From positions 28,406,278-28,470,277 of the forward strand of contig OX438744.1 of assembly GCA_949316235.1 (NCBI GenBank): DNA of 64,000 nt, given 5' to 3'. A program made the translations under genes and the position numbers. The notes under the pieces were generated by a model, which had not been told where the DNA came from, did no database searches, and was given only the letters and a program-made list of their open reading frames with translations. This DNA comes from Oegoconia quadripuncta. Its lineage: Eukaryota > Arthropoda > Insecta > Lepidoptera > Autostichidae. The first letter of the stretch is position 1; each line of letters begins with the position of its first letter. Shown piece by piece: positions 44,738 through 54,481 of this stretch.

Positions 44738-44942
44738 ATAAACTAGCTTTCCGCCCGTGGCTACGCCTGCTTGGAGTCACTTTGTCCAGCGGGAATTACG
44801 CATTTTATAGTATGCTATATTTTATGTTATCCAGAGTATGTTCTACCTATATGTATACCATATTTCATCCAAATCCGTTCATCCGTTACACCGTGAGAGT
44901 AACAAACAAACAAACACATCCAAACTTTCGCATTTATAATAA
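44738..44942 (-). mobile_element. RTE-like 3' module
   Basis: AACTAGCTTTCCGCCCGTGG...CATATTTCATCCAAATCCGT...ACTTTCGCATTTATAATAAT, reverse of the 17800/43318 module. Confidence 0.7.
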
Positions 44943-45027
44943 TTACCTAGATATGATAGTTTCCATTAATAATTCTTAAATTAGCTAACGTAAAATAAAA
45001 TTAACCATCATTAATGCCACAAAAAGG

Positions 45028-45710
45028 TGGCCTTATCGTTAACAACGATCTCTTCCAGTTTATAATATAACACTAATAATATGTATGTTTAACCCGCTAC
45101 GTAAAAGCGCAGCAGGCTTTCAAAAATTTAAAAAAAAAAAGAAGGTTGATTTGTCTGTCGCGGTGTAACGATATGAACCCTATCCAAACGAAATCCCGAA
45201 ACGATACCGCGTTTTAAAATCGATCAGCGCCATCTATCGCCGCGATTGAGCAACAAAGGACAACAGCACAGCTCCATACATCTTTGGGCCAGTTTGTTGT
45301 CACTTCAATTAATAAATATAGTCTTGAACTCTTAGTATCAGACGTGCTAAAAACCTAACACATATATTTTTAAAGGACTTTAGAAAAGAACAAAAGAGGT
45401 TTGAAATATGGTTTGGGGAACTTTGAAATTATATACTGGCAACATTAACCACATGCATTCTCACGCATGGAAACAAGATGCTAGGCCAAAGAAAAATTGT
45501 TTTTTCTTTTCAGAGTCGTCCGTCGCTCGCTCGCTGTTGCTGGTATGCCCATGGACGTAACAGTTTGATTGTTACGTCCATGGTTATCCCTACTTAAATT
45601 ATAACCTCACAGTCAAAAATGTCAGTTGTCAGTTGTCACTTGTCTATTTTTTTTTTTTTTTTGGAAAGAATTTAGTTTTTGTATAGTTTGTGAGCCAAAA
45701 TGTTTTCTGA
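45028..45710. other. LINE tail remnant, then possible promoter-like sequence
   Basis: 45028-45060 is a reversed LINE tail (TGGCCTTATCGTTAACAACG). Further on, CTCACAGTCAAAAATGTCAG and repeated TTGTCA strings precede a GAGCCAAAATG start context at 45701, but that frame closes after 12 codons. Confidence 0.35.
45549..45583. repeat. Perfect 14-bp hairpin with 7-nt loop
   Basis: CCATGGACGTAACA and its exact inverse TGTTACGTCCATGG flank GTTTGAT. Confidence 0.9.
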
Positions 45711-46169
45711 GAGCGATATTTTCAAATATTTCTTATAACTATACTAAGGTTCCAAAAATTCTTTTGAATAGCTAAGTTGATAGTCTTTAGTACCGGCTTT
45801 TTTTAGGTGTACCTTTTATTAGGTGACAAAACACTGGCCCAAAAATGCGGATGTCTTTTCGTAATGCTACGGCCACACTACGACGCGAAGATTCGCGTTC
45901 GCGTTATCGCAATAAAATTTCATGTTCAATCTACGACGAAGTGTTTAGCCACATTGAAATAGCTTCGTAACGTCGAGATAATCTAAAACGTCGCAATAAT
46001 TCATTTGGAAAAATAGAAGAGGCGGTTGCGGTAAATGACACTCTAGGAAACTTATGAAAAAATAATTAAACTACCTATGCTTATCACTTCTATTTCACTT
46101 AACTAATATGCCCAATTTTTTTCTTACGGTAAAATAACTCATTCGGTATATATTAGTGTTTTTTTTATT
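45711..46169. other. Intergenic, nothing recognised
   Basis: 45865-45915 is CpG-rich (GCTACGGCCACACTACGACG); probably repeat-derived. Confidence 0.3.
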
Positions 46170-46411
46170 TTTAACCTCCGACGAAAAACGACGGATGTTA
46201 CATGTTTGACGGCGATTTGTATGTGTGTCCAGGCTCTGTCCGGTTGTGTCTGAGTAATGTGTGGTCCCATTCGAAGAGGACAAGGATACTGGCTCTTAGC
46301 CACGTTTTGTGAAAATATGTTTGAACATTTTTTGGTGAAGGTGGTGGAAGGTTTTGGTGAAGGAAGGTGAAGCTTTAACACAGTTTTTGGTGTACTTCGA
46401 TGATATCCACA
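46170..46411. repeat. Dispersed repeat shared with 3.9-4.1 kb, host of element B copy 4
   Basis: ACCTCCGACGAAAAACGACG...TTTAACACAGTTTTTGGTGT, ACTTCGATGATATCCA; the last part matches 4035-4065. Confidence 0.5.
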
Positions 46412-46440
46412 TAGTCCAGTAAGGATACACTTTAACTTCT

Positions 46441-46725
46441 AATGCTCTTGTCGGTGGGTCGGTAATTAATGACCACGTGAAAGAAAAGGTAAATGTGTTG
46501 TACCACGACGTTAAATCGAGGGCGGAAACTAGGGAAACGTGGTCATGTCTCCTATAATAAAATAGATGAACGTACTGCAATGTTTCAACGCCCACGTCCT
46601 ACAAAAAATCGGTCATAAAATCGGCCCGATTATCGGTCCTACTAAAAGTCGGTGGTGGGCGGGCACGTTCCATTTTTCTCCTACAAAAAATCGGTCACCG
46701 ATTATCGGCGGTGGGCGGGTAGCCT
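46441..46725. mobile_element. Inserted repeat H inside the B terminus
   Basis: Starts ATGCTCTTGTCGGTGGGTCG (shared with 17025) and contains two TCCTACAAAAAATCGGTCA blocks, each paired with GGTGGGCGGG. It splits the B terminal repeat after TTTAACTTCT. Confidence 0.55.
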
Positions 46726-46741
46726 TCTGGTCGTGATTTTT

Positions 46742-47000
46742 TGTAGGTACACAGGGTACACTTAAAATAATCAGATTTTACATTTTTAAAGCTACATTTT
46801 GAACAAGCTTCAAAAGGCAATTTTCCCCTGAGAAGAACAAGCAAGAAACTCGAGAGGTTGCTCTTAATAAAAAAGGTTTTATATTACACAATTATTAATT
46901 ATTATTTTATATTATAATATTTCATTATTAATTGTGAAATAGCCTGGTTATGCGAACGGGATGGTTATGTCCATGAATGTTTATCATCTAAATAATCTGA
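46742..47000 (-). mobile_element. LINE 3' UTR inside element B copy 4
   Basis: ACAGGGTACACTTAAAATAA, AGAAGAACAAGCAAGAAACT, ATGCGAACGGGATGGTTATG. Same junction with B as at 29720. Confidence 0.6.
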
Positions 47001-47891
47001 TATTTTTATGTACCTGTCAGTGAAGATTAAAAATGTTTTCTAATAAATCGGCAGCTTGCTTTAGATATAATACATATGGGTTAATAAAACATAGACTATC
47101 TACTAGATTAAAATTACCATTGTGAATTTTATTGCGTAGGACAATATAGGTACTTAGAACTTTTTTAATTTTTTTCAAAAAAATCGATCAATAACTTCTT
47201 TATAAAATGAAAAATTTCACCGAGGGCTTATCAGTTATCACATATGTCACAATTCAATAAACTATTTTTAGAAAATTTAAAGTATTTATTCATTTTTTAG
47301 AAAATTGTTTTAGGAGGTCCATAGCATCTTCTACAACGCAATGAAGTTCACAGTGGTAACATTAATTTAATATTGAAAGAAAGAAGAAAGAAAGTTAATT
47401 ATTTTGATAACATTAATAGTAAAAGTTAGTACAAATGGTGGTAACTAAACACAGGAACATAGGTTATCAAATAAGGTTACCACTCAGCATAAGCCACAGT
47501 AGCGGTCGCTCTTGCAGCGCTGATCTTCCGTGGCACCTGCAGTGTGTGAAGCCGCAGCTAAGCAATGCCGCAAATATGTATATATAACTTAGAAATAATA
47601 AATAGTTGGTAGTAAACTTAAAACTATAAGACCATAATATAATTATTGTACACAGTTTCATATATTAGAACGACTGTTTAAAGCGGAGTTCTTTGTAAAT
47701 TTAATAAATATGTCTTTATGTTGGTTTTAAAGGAGAATATTAAATTATATTGTACGTTGTGTAACTAAATACCTATATTATTATACCTAAAGCAAGCTAT
47801 AGGTATAATAATATATATATGGATAGCAAACATTATTGTTCCATTACAGATGGGTCTCTATCCTTCTACAAAAAATCATCATTTTCCTGCC

Positions 47892-48475
47892 CTTATCCCA
47901 CTCTAGGTGGGGTCGGCACAACATGTCATCCTCTTCCACTCTCCTCTATCAGCCGTCATCTCCGTACTCACCCCTTTCACACACATATCATTCCTCACGC
48001 AGTCTACCCACACCTTCTTTGGTCTTCTTCTACCTCTGTATCCCTCCACATTCATACTTAACACTCGTCTTGTTACGTGCCTTTCATCCCTCCTCATAAT
48101 GTGCCCAAACTATGCTAACCTATTACTCCTCAACTTTTCTGTTATTGGTGCCACTTTTAGACTTCCTCTGATATACTCATTCCTGATCTTCTCCATTCTA
48201 GTCACACCACACATCCATCTTAGCATTCTCATCTCTGCCACATGCATTCTACTTTCATCAGTCTCTTTCATAGCCCAACATTCAGATCCATACATGGTGA
48301 CAAGTCGGTTTTGTAAATTTTCCCCTTGAGTTTCAGGGGCATCCGTGGATCATTATGTAGTCCCAGAAACCTGTCGCCATTTCATCCATCCTGCATTTAT
48401 TCTATTCCTCACGTCCTGGTCAATATTGCCGTCGTTCTGGAGTAATGAACCTAGGTACCGGAAATTTGAGCAGAT
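47892..48475 (-). mobile_element. RTE-clade LINE, C-terminal part of reverse transcriptase
   Basis: On the minus strand, in three frames that would join after small indels: [30 protein letters not shown], then MYGSECWAMKETDESRMHVA, MLRWMCGVTR, then GYRGRRRPKKVWVDCV and EWKRMTCCADPT. This is the unmistakable end of an RTE reverse transcriptase. It sits inside the right terminal repeat of element B copy 4. Confidence 0.85.
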
Positions 48476-48540
48476 TGGTAGCAACTGGAACTTTAATAAT
48501 ATAGGATAACCACAATAATTGCAATTTTTACTTGACTGTA

Positions 48541-48959
48541 GTTGATTTGGTTAATCTGGATGATGTAATCCGTTGTTTTCTCGAGGTTTTCTAAATTTTC
48601 AATTAGTTATACGTTTAAATTATCTATGATATCCACTCACTACACTATGCTCGCTACGAATACAAAGTAATGAAACGAATAGTTCGCCGCTTCTCCACTA
48701 GATGTCGCTGTACGATTTTAAAACGCGCTATAGACTTGTTCTGTCTGAAATGTATAATGATTTTCGAAATAATTTATGGTCAACTCTGGTTTCCCTTCAA
48801 AACGTATAAATCTTTCGCCTTTTACTAAAGATTTCCGTGGAGGGGGACACTCAAATGAGTCTTTAAAATTTTTTTGTTGCCCTGCTATGGCGGGGCTTAA
48901 AATCGAATGGAATATTGTATTGTATCTGCGCCGCAAATACAGATTTAGTACGGATATTA
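48541..48959. other. Intergenic, nothing recognised
   Basis: 48840-48960 contains short GC-richer pieces but no identifiable exon. Confidence 0.3.
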
Positions 48960-49411
48960 TATGTTTTTTCTCAAACATGCATGGAAATATTGTCATTACT
49001 TTTGAAAAAAGAACACGCGAAGTATCTAATTTACGGACAGCAAAAAATAAATCCATTGCAGGAGCGTTTTTAAACGGCGTGCTGGGGTTATAATATACTC
49101 TTTGATTGGATCTCTTTTAACATTCTTGGCATACCAAAATCTCTTTGCATAATACAAATTGCGTTCACGTGGCTGTATGCGTAATTGCGTTTGCCTTTCG
49201 GCACAGATGATAAATAGAAAATCGGCGGCAAAGCTGAAAGTTCGCCTTGATTTGTTATTTAAATATTTATTATTTCCCTGCATTCTTTTGAGAAAAGCAC
49301 TACATATGCCTCGGCGGAAATGTCAATTGCCTATCTCGTATTAGTGAAGTCCTCAACTCATTCTCGACCTGCAATTGCCTATTTCCCGGCCTTTGCAATA
49401 ATGTACTGTTA
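48960..49411. repeat. Repeat E, copy 1
   Basis: TTTTTTCTCAAACATGCATG ... GCCTTTCGGCACAGATGATA ... TTTCCCGGCCTTTGCAATAA; same order and orientation as 49957-50472. Open frames within are short and not protein-like. Confidence 0.85.
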
Positions 49412-49430
49412 TATCAAATGTGTTTGAGCT

Positions 49431-49830
49431 AGTAACACTGTATATAAAAAAAATACGTAATTTTTGTTGTGTAATTTCTTATCTTTAAGTTATCTACTGA
49501 TTTTTTGTAGAAGGATAGAGAGTACCCATCGTAATAGAATAAAAATATTTTCCAATCATTCTGTAGCTATTGTATTTAGTTTTAAATTAAAATTACAATA
49601 ATACATTTAAAGTTAAACCATTGTGAACTTCCTTGCGTCTCCCCCTAAAATCATTTTCTAAAAATAAATGGCTACTTTGTACTTTCTAAAAATAGTTCAT
49701 TGACTCGTGATATTTGCCTTCGGTGAAATTTTTCTTAAAAGTTCTTGGTCGATTTTTTTGAAAATACTTACAGGAATTCGGCGACGAAATGAAATTCACA
49801 ATGGTAATTATAATCTAATATAGCCATATT
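49431..49830. mobile_element. DNA element family B, copy 5, right end lost
   Basis: TAGTAACACTGTATATAAAA, CTGATTTTTTGTAGAAGGAT, then the B core (GATATTTGCCTTCGGTGAAA, TTCACAATGGTAATTATAAT). It lies between the two E repeats. Confidence 0.6.
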
Positions 49831-49956
49831 CGTATACTTAGTGTTCTGAAAAAATACACATACAAATGTTATCGTGATGGGCGATTGGTGCAGGAGCTTA
49901 AGGATTTAAAGTAGTTTCCCTCCAAGACTTATCTTTCCACACTCTATATCATGATA

Positions 49957-50472
49957 GATTTTTCTCAAACATGCATGGAAATTGATGGAAATATTGTCAT
50001 TACTTTCGAAAAAAGAACACGCGAAGTACCTAATTTACAGACAGCGAAAAATAAATCCATTGCAGGAGCGTTTTTTGAATTTGGAACATTACAACGCTCC
50101 AGCAATGTTGTATGAAACGGCGTGCTGGGGTTATTAATATACTCTTTGATTGGATCTCTTTTATCATTCTTGGCATACCAAAATCTCTTTGCTTAGTACA
50201 CATTGCGTTCACGTGGCTATATGCGTAAATGCGTTTGCCTTTCGGCACAGATGATAAATAGAAAATCGGCGGCAAAGCTGAAAATTCGTCTTGATTTGTT
50301 ATTTAAATATTTATTATTTCCCTGCATTCTTTTGAGAAAAGCATTATGTATGCCTCGGCGGAAATGGCAATTGCCTGTCTCGTATTAGTGAAGTCCTCGC
50401 CTACGGCTCGGCCTTCAAACTCATACTCGACCTGCAATTGCCTATTTCCCGGCCTTTGCAATAATGTACTAT
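49957..50472. repeat. Repeat E, copy 2
   Basis: Matches copy 1 closely, with two extra segments: one around 50065-50110 that contains the hairpin GGAGCGTT...AACGCTCC (50065-50072 / 50093-50100), and CGCCTACGGCTCGGCCTTC near 50400. Confidence 0.85.
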
Positions 50473-50854
50473 TACCACCCTCATCTCAACTGGACGTAAT
50501 GTAGCACAGCGAAGCTACTATTTTCACTTTGCGGTCAAACTGTATTGCTTAGCGATTTCTTGGGGTGCTTGGCGAGGTCGCCATAAACTTGTATAGATAG
50601 AAACAACACAGGTTACACCATAGAACGTTCACTGCTGAACATAAGCCACTCTAGGTTTCCTAGACCACCAGTTCTGTCTTACCTACTAATTCTCTGGGCT
50701 GTTCTTCATTACTGATCTTGTAGTGAAATGCTGAGCATCGCCCTCTCCGTAGTTCGTTGTGTCGCCTGCGCATGGGGCTCATAGTGAGAGACCAATTGCA
50801 TTTCAGTGCTATAAGTCTTCACTGGTAACACTGCACTGCATACATGCAAAGTGG
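50473..50854. other. Intergenic, nothing recognised
   Basis: No ORF or familiar repeat noticed. Confidence 0.3.
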
Positions 50855-51256
50855 AAGTCTATGGTCTCGGCTTTTTGGCGGGAACTCTGCGAGTGAAGTT
50901 GCATTTTTTTTATAATTCTTATAGTTTGTACATTCTAACTATTGAAGCTTAATAATGGCATAATATTGTGCAGCAAACGTTAGTGATAGTGTACAAGTGA
51001 AGGGAAGTGTAAATTAAAGTGCGTAACGGAGCTTTCGGGTTCTCACAAGAAGCCGCCAAAATCTTTTGTAAAGCATTCTGCCACTTTACTGAAGAATGAC
51101 TTGACCGTGACTAGATATACCCCAAGTATACGACGTTTTGAGTGAGACTGACTTACAAACTGAAGAAATAAGAGAAATAAGACATTATTATAGGCTAGAT
51201 CCCTTTGCCTTCTCCTAGAGGAGAGAATAAAACGAAAAAAAAAAGTCTATGGTCTC
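50855..51256 (+). mobile_element. Retroposon family F, copy 2, with perfect 14-bp target-site duplication
   Basis: A 374-bp unit (50869-51242) begins GGCTTTTTGGCGGGAACTCT and ends GAATAAAACG plus an A run. It is flanked on both sides by AAGTCTATGGTCTC (50855-50868 and 51243-51256). It is colinear with 9941-10317 over its full length, with point changes and a small deletion near 51135. Confidence 0.88.
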
Positions 51257-51544
51257 TGCCTACCGCTACGGGAAAGAGGCGTGACTTTGTGTGTGTATAT
51301 GATTATTAGTGGAGAGAAAGGACAGCTTTGCCCAGCAGTGGGACAATATGGACTCCTAATTATTATTTTGACAATATGGAATCCTAATTATTATTTTTTA
51401 ATATGTTGACAAAGCGATGGGCTCATTCTATGGACCTGCACGGTTTAACAGCGAAATGGGCTCATGTCACGTGTACATTTCTGTATATTTCCAAAAGTGA
51501 ACGTTGGATATTGTTTCAAGCATTAAACCTTTAATGTTGAGAAT

Positions 51545-51637
51545 ACCCAAACCCAAATATCTTTGCACATACATACAGCGCCATCTAGTTCCACACTAAG
51601 CAACTAGGCTTGTATTATGGATACCAGATGGTTTTTT
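51545..51637 (-). mobile_element. SINE family S3 tail
   Basis: AATATCTTTGCACATACATA, CAGCGCCATCTAGTTCCACA and GGATACCAGATGGTT. Confidence 0.75.
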
Positions 51638-51649
51638 TTATTTTATTTA

Positions 51650-52137
51650 TAGAGGGTTATTTCAATTTGAAAATATCACCCTCATGAGTACAAATCCCTA
51701 TGGTAGATTGCATAACTTAAATACAAAGCGGTCCCCAGGCAACGCCGCCGCAGGAGAGTGACATGTTTAATGTGACCTCCTACTGCGGCGCCTGAGGCCC
51801 ACCCTGACAAGTTCCAGTAACATTTTGGCCGCATCCGACATCGGTGATGCCAAAATGCAATTAATGACTCCTATATTGTACAAATCAATATCTAATACTA
51901 TTCTAAGATTTTGTCTCTCAGCTTCGTTCCGCACACACTCCTCAAGGATGTGATAGACATCTTCTACCACGTCACATTCATCACAATTTGGTGAACCTAT
52001 TTTGCCCATCAAAAATCCGAAGCTATCCAGAGGGATGTGTCCAGAACGCAGTCTCAGTGCGAGAAGAATATCATATCTACTCATTTTACTGATGTCGAAC
52101 CATGGGTGACGAGGAAGGCACGGTTGGATCGTCTTAT
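51650..52137 (-). mobile_element. LINE ORF2 C-terminus
   Basis: The minus strand is open from about 52130 (HPWFDISKMSRYD) to 51767 with the cysteine/histidine module LRLRSGHIPLDSFGF, GSPNCDECDVVEDVYHILEE. Such a terminus is typical of I/Jockey-type LINEs. The 3' UTR runs to about 51650. Flanked closely by two S3 SINE pieces. Confidence 0.75.
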
Positions 52138-52488
52138 CTCACACAAAGCGCCATCTAGGTCCATAGTAAGCATCTAGGCTTGTGTTATGGATACCAGATG
52201 GTTGTTAAACTACACAAATTAATTTCTTTTTTGTAAATAGCGCGCGCTGGGTGCGCGTGATACATCTTCGGCTTCATCGTCACTTTCCATCAGGTGAGAT
52301 TGTAGTCAAACGCGAAACCAGTTTTTAATAAAAATAAATAAATACATAAATGAAAAACATCCATAACTCGGGAACACACGTCTGCATTCATCATACAAAC
52401 TTATGCCCCTAGCGGGATTCGAATCCGCGACCTTTTGATATAGCAGTCAGAATTTTTGACCACTACACCAAACAGGTCGTCAGGCTAA
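52138..52488 (-). mobile_element. SINE family S3 copy interrupted by a LINE tail
   Basis: CAAAGCGCCATCTAGGTCCA, ATAACTCGGGAACACACGTC, GCGGGATTCGAATCCGCGAC and ACTACACCAAACAGGTCGT. A plus-strand LINE end occupies about 52255-52345. Confidence 0.85.
52255..52345 (+). mobile_element. Jockey-like LINE 3' tail nested in SINE S3
   Basis: GGCTTCATCGTCACTTTCCA, TCAGGTGAGATTGTAGTCAA, ACGCGAAACC then AATAAATAAATA; identical in kind to 28310-28390. Confidence 0.75.
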
Positions 52489-52704
52489 TGTTTGGAATAT
52501 CTCTGACCACCTGGTTTGGGATAAAGGTTGTGATATTATGTATTGTAGCAGACTGCGGGAAACAGGCGTGACTTTATGTATGTATGTATGTAAGAAACTG
52601 CAATTGGCAGAGTTCAGTAATAAGTCATTATATGTTATTGAATTGCTGTTGATTCTATATACAAATTAAATAGAATTAACAAGGCACGTTTACTCGTCAA
52701 AGCT

Positions 52705-53334
52705 TCAACAGCATTTATTATGGCGACAACTAAGATAACCAATCAGAAAGCAGCCCCCAAGTAAGACGGCCTTCTCTTCTATCTCCATGTCCAGAGGGAA
52801 CGACACACCGAAATTTTTCACATCCTTGACCTCCTTCACGCCCAGTTCCTTCATCACCATCCCTATTTTACCTTGCTCACCGACTACATCGTACATGAAA
52901 TGGTATAAACCTGTTGATTTTATCTTCAACACTACTTTTCCAAACCTATTTTTCACGTGGAACGTCTCATAACACGACCTGGACTGTACAACAGACCCAA
53001 CGAAGTTTCCTGGTGGTGCCCATACTAAGACCCTATTGATGCAGAATTTGAAAGGTCTTTTCACATGTATTACTTCGTTGCCGTAGTAGTTGTATATTTG
53101 CAGGTCGAATTTCCTGTAACGTCTTCGGTGGACGGCCAGGAAAACTCTTTGGCCTTGATTGTTGAAGATTGTGTAGCCTGTTCCCGTTTTGCCAATGACT
53201 TCGTGCAAGGCATCTAGTTTTTCGGCAATGATCAGCTGGTCTAGTGTGCTGATGTACGCAAGCCCTGGATGCTCGGTCTCAACTTGGGGGCAAGTCATCC
53301 ATTTCACTGTTGATTTAGTTCTGGGGCTTATCAT
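52705..53334 (-). CDS. Phospholipid scramblase family protein, single exon
   Basis: Scramblase-family proteins are palmitoylated or membrane-anchored and are linked to calcium-dependent movement of lipids between bilayer leaflets, or to signalling roles. The match is by eye to the conserved core: GLAYISTLDQLII (24-36), the turn GQRVFL (61-66), RPFKFCINRV (93-102), WAPPGNFVGSVVQ (105-117) and NFGVSFPLDMEI (174-185), which corresponds to the EF-like calcium loop (DVKNFGVSFPLD, 171-182). A hydrophobic C-terminal segment AVLLGGCFLIGYLSC (189-203) is the expected single membrane span, ending in CRHNKCC. The usual cysteine-rich palmitoylation block and proline-rich N-terminus are missing. No intron interrupts it, so a retrocopy is possible. 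TAA immediately precedes the ATG, fixing this start for the main frame. AATAAA falls inside the last codons (52714-52719). Confidence 0.85.
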   Translation of the reverse strand: MISPRTKSTVKWMTCPQVETEHPGLAYISTLDQLIIAEKLDALHEVIGKTGTGYTIFNNQGQRVFLAVHRRRYRKFDLQIYNYYGNEVIHVKRPFKFCINRVLVWAPPGNFVGSVVQSRSCYETFHVKNRFGKVVLKIKSTGLYHFMYDVVGEQGKIGMVMKELGVKEVKDVKNFGVSFPLDMEIEEKAVLLGGCFLIGYLSCRHNKCC

Positions 53335-53448
53335 TTAGTTTTTGTGACTGTTTCTTTGCCACTTGGCGCTTGTTTTGGCGAGCTGTGTTCTACGGAGTCG
53401 ACATGCTTTTGGTTGTGGCTTGGTCATGTTGATGCTTGCGGATTCCAT
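53335..53448 (-). CDS. In-frame upstream ORF (37 codons) abutting the scramblase start
   Basis: ATG at 53448 has a strong context (AGAATGG) and opens 37 basic codons (begins MESASINMTKPQPK; rich in K, R, Q). Its TAA is directly followed by the scramblase ATG in the same frame (TAAATG), whose own context is weak (T at -3). Either a regulatory upstream ORF, an N-terminal part now cut off by a nonsense change, or a readthrough site. Confidence 0.35.
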   Translation of the reverse strand: MESASINMTKPQPKACRLRRTQLAKTSAKWQRNSHKN

Positions 53449-53689
53449 TCTTAGGAGGTGAGGTTGACAGTGGTTATGACAGTTTGGATATACACGACAA
53501 GCGTGAACGTTCACAGAGCAAAAAACCTGTACAGGTTATTATTCTGAGGTTTAGATAGTTGAAGAAAAAGAAATGTTTTGGTTTTGGTAGGTATTTGTAG
53601 ACGAAAATGGCTATTTGCAATTTATATACAACTATAGCTCTCCACGCGCGGCTTTAATTTTTCGATCAGCATACTTTAGGTAGTTCTAC
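53449..53689. other. Upstream region of the scramblase
   Basis: The scramblase frame stays open without an ATG up to about 53535. No TATA box or HSE was found. Confidence 0.3.
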
Positions 53690-54040
53690 GTCATTTACTC
53701 AAAGTTTGCAGAATATTATTACAGAATACCAGGTACCTTCCGGTGAGAAAGTCTCCTTCGCTTGAATCTTTTAAAACGAATATTAGAAAGCTTTGGACTG
53801 TGGCTGTGGATTCTTTCGCAAATTGAGCTAATAATAATATATTAAGAATATGTAGATTCATAGTTTTAATGAAAATATTTAGCTTTTTGTATGTGTTCTT
53901 TTATATTTACCAAGGTTGACTGGAAGAGATCCCTTTATGGGATAAGTCCGTCTTTGTACTTAATTAATACATTAAGTTACATTAATTATGTATATTTATT
54001 ATATGAAGTACAATAAAGCGTTTACAAATATACCTACAAA
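53690..54040 (+). mobile_element. LINE ORF2 end and 3' UTR
   Basis: 3' UTR GGAAGAGATCCCTTTATGGG, ATAAGTCCGTCTTTGTACTT and AAGTACAATAAAGCGTTTAC, as at 37700; the coding part before it is decayed. Confidence 0.7.
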
Positions 54041-54481
54041 CAAATTATTTATCAGTAAGCCTGATTAAAAAAAAATGTTATTACAGTTTAGGACATATAA
54101 ATATATCACAGAAATTATGTGAATAAAAACCTATAGCTAATAACAAAAGATTGAACCTAAATAAAATACTGATTATATTATTGAAAATATTAATATACTT
54201 ACATAATTAAGCCTAATTTAATTTTCGAAAAGGAAAATTCGTGGCTACGCCGTAGTCTACTGCGCCATCTTTTGTAATGTGGAATAATTATTTAAGCACG
54301 TTTCTATTACAACTCCATCTTTGGTATAATCAAATAATTATGTAAGTACTTTTTATAACAGCGTCATCTCTTGTGTGAGCAAATAACTATCTGAAACTTT
54401 TTTATAACAACGCCATCTGTTACCATGATGTCTCAACTAGTTTTTCTTTATTGTCACTAGATGACACCAAAATAATTTATC
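54041..54481. other. Intergenic, short degraded repeats
   Basis: Three loosely similar blocks of the form GCGCCATCTTTTGTAATG / CTCCATCTTTGGTATAAT / GCGTCATCTCTTGTGTGA with AATAATTATNTAAG between them (54260-54430). Confidence 0.4.

Larger units (their letters stand above)
46412..48540. mobile_element. DNA element family B, copy 4, expanded to 2.1 kb by nested insertions
   Basis: Left TAGTCCAGTAAGGATACACT and right end (48487-48540: GGAACTTTAATAATATAGG ... GACTGTA) are B termini. B core sequence reappears at 46730, 47022-47380 and 47750-47880. Between these blocks sit four foreign segments: 46441-46725, 46742-47000, about 47381-47745 and 47892-48475. Confidence 0.7.

Noticed and set aside
47907..48329. 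140-codon plus-strand frame
   Set aside because: Antisense of the RTE reverse transcriptase fragment.
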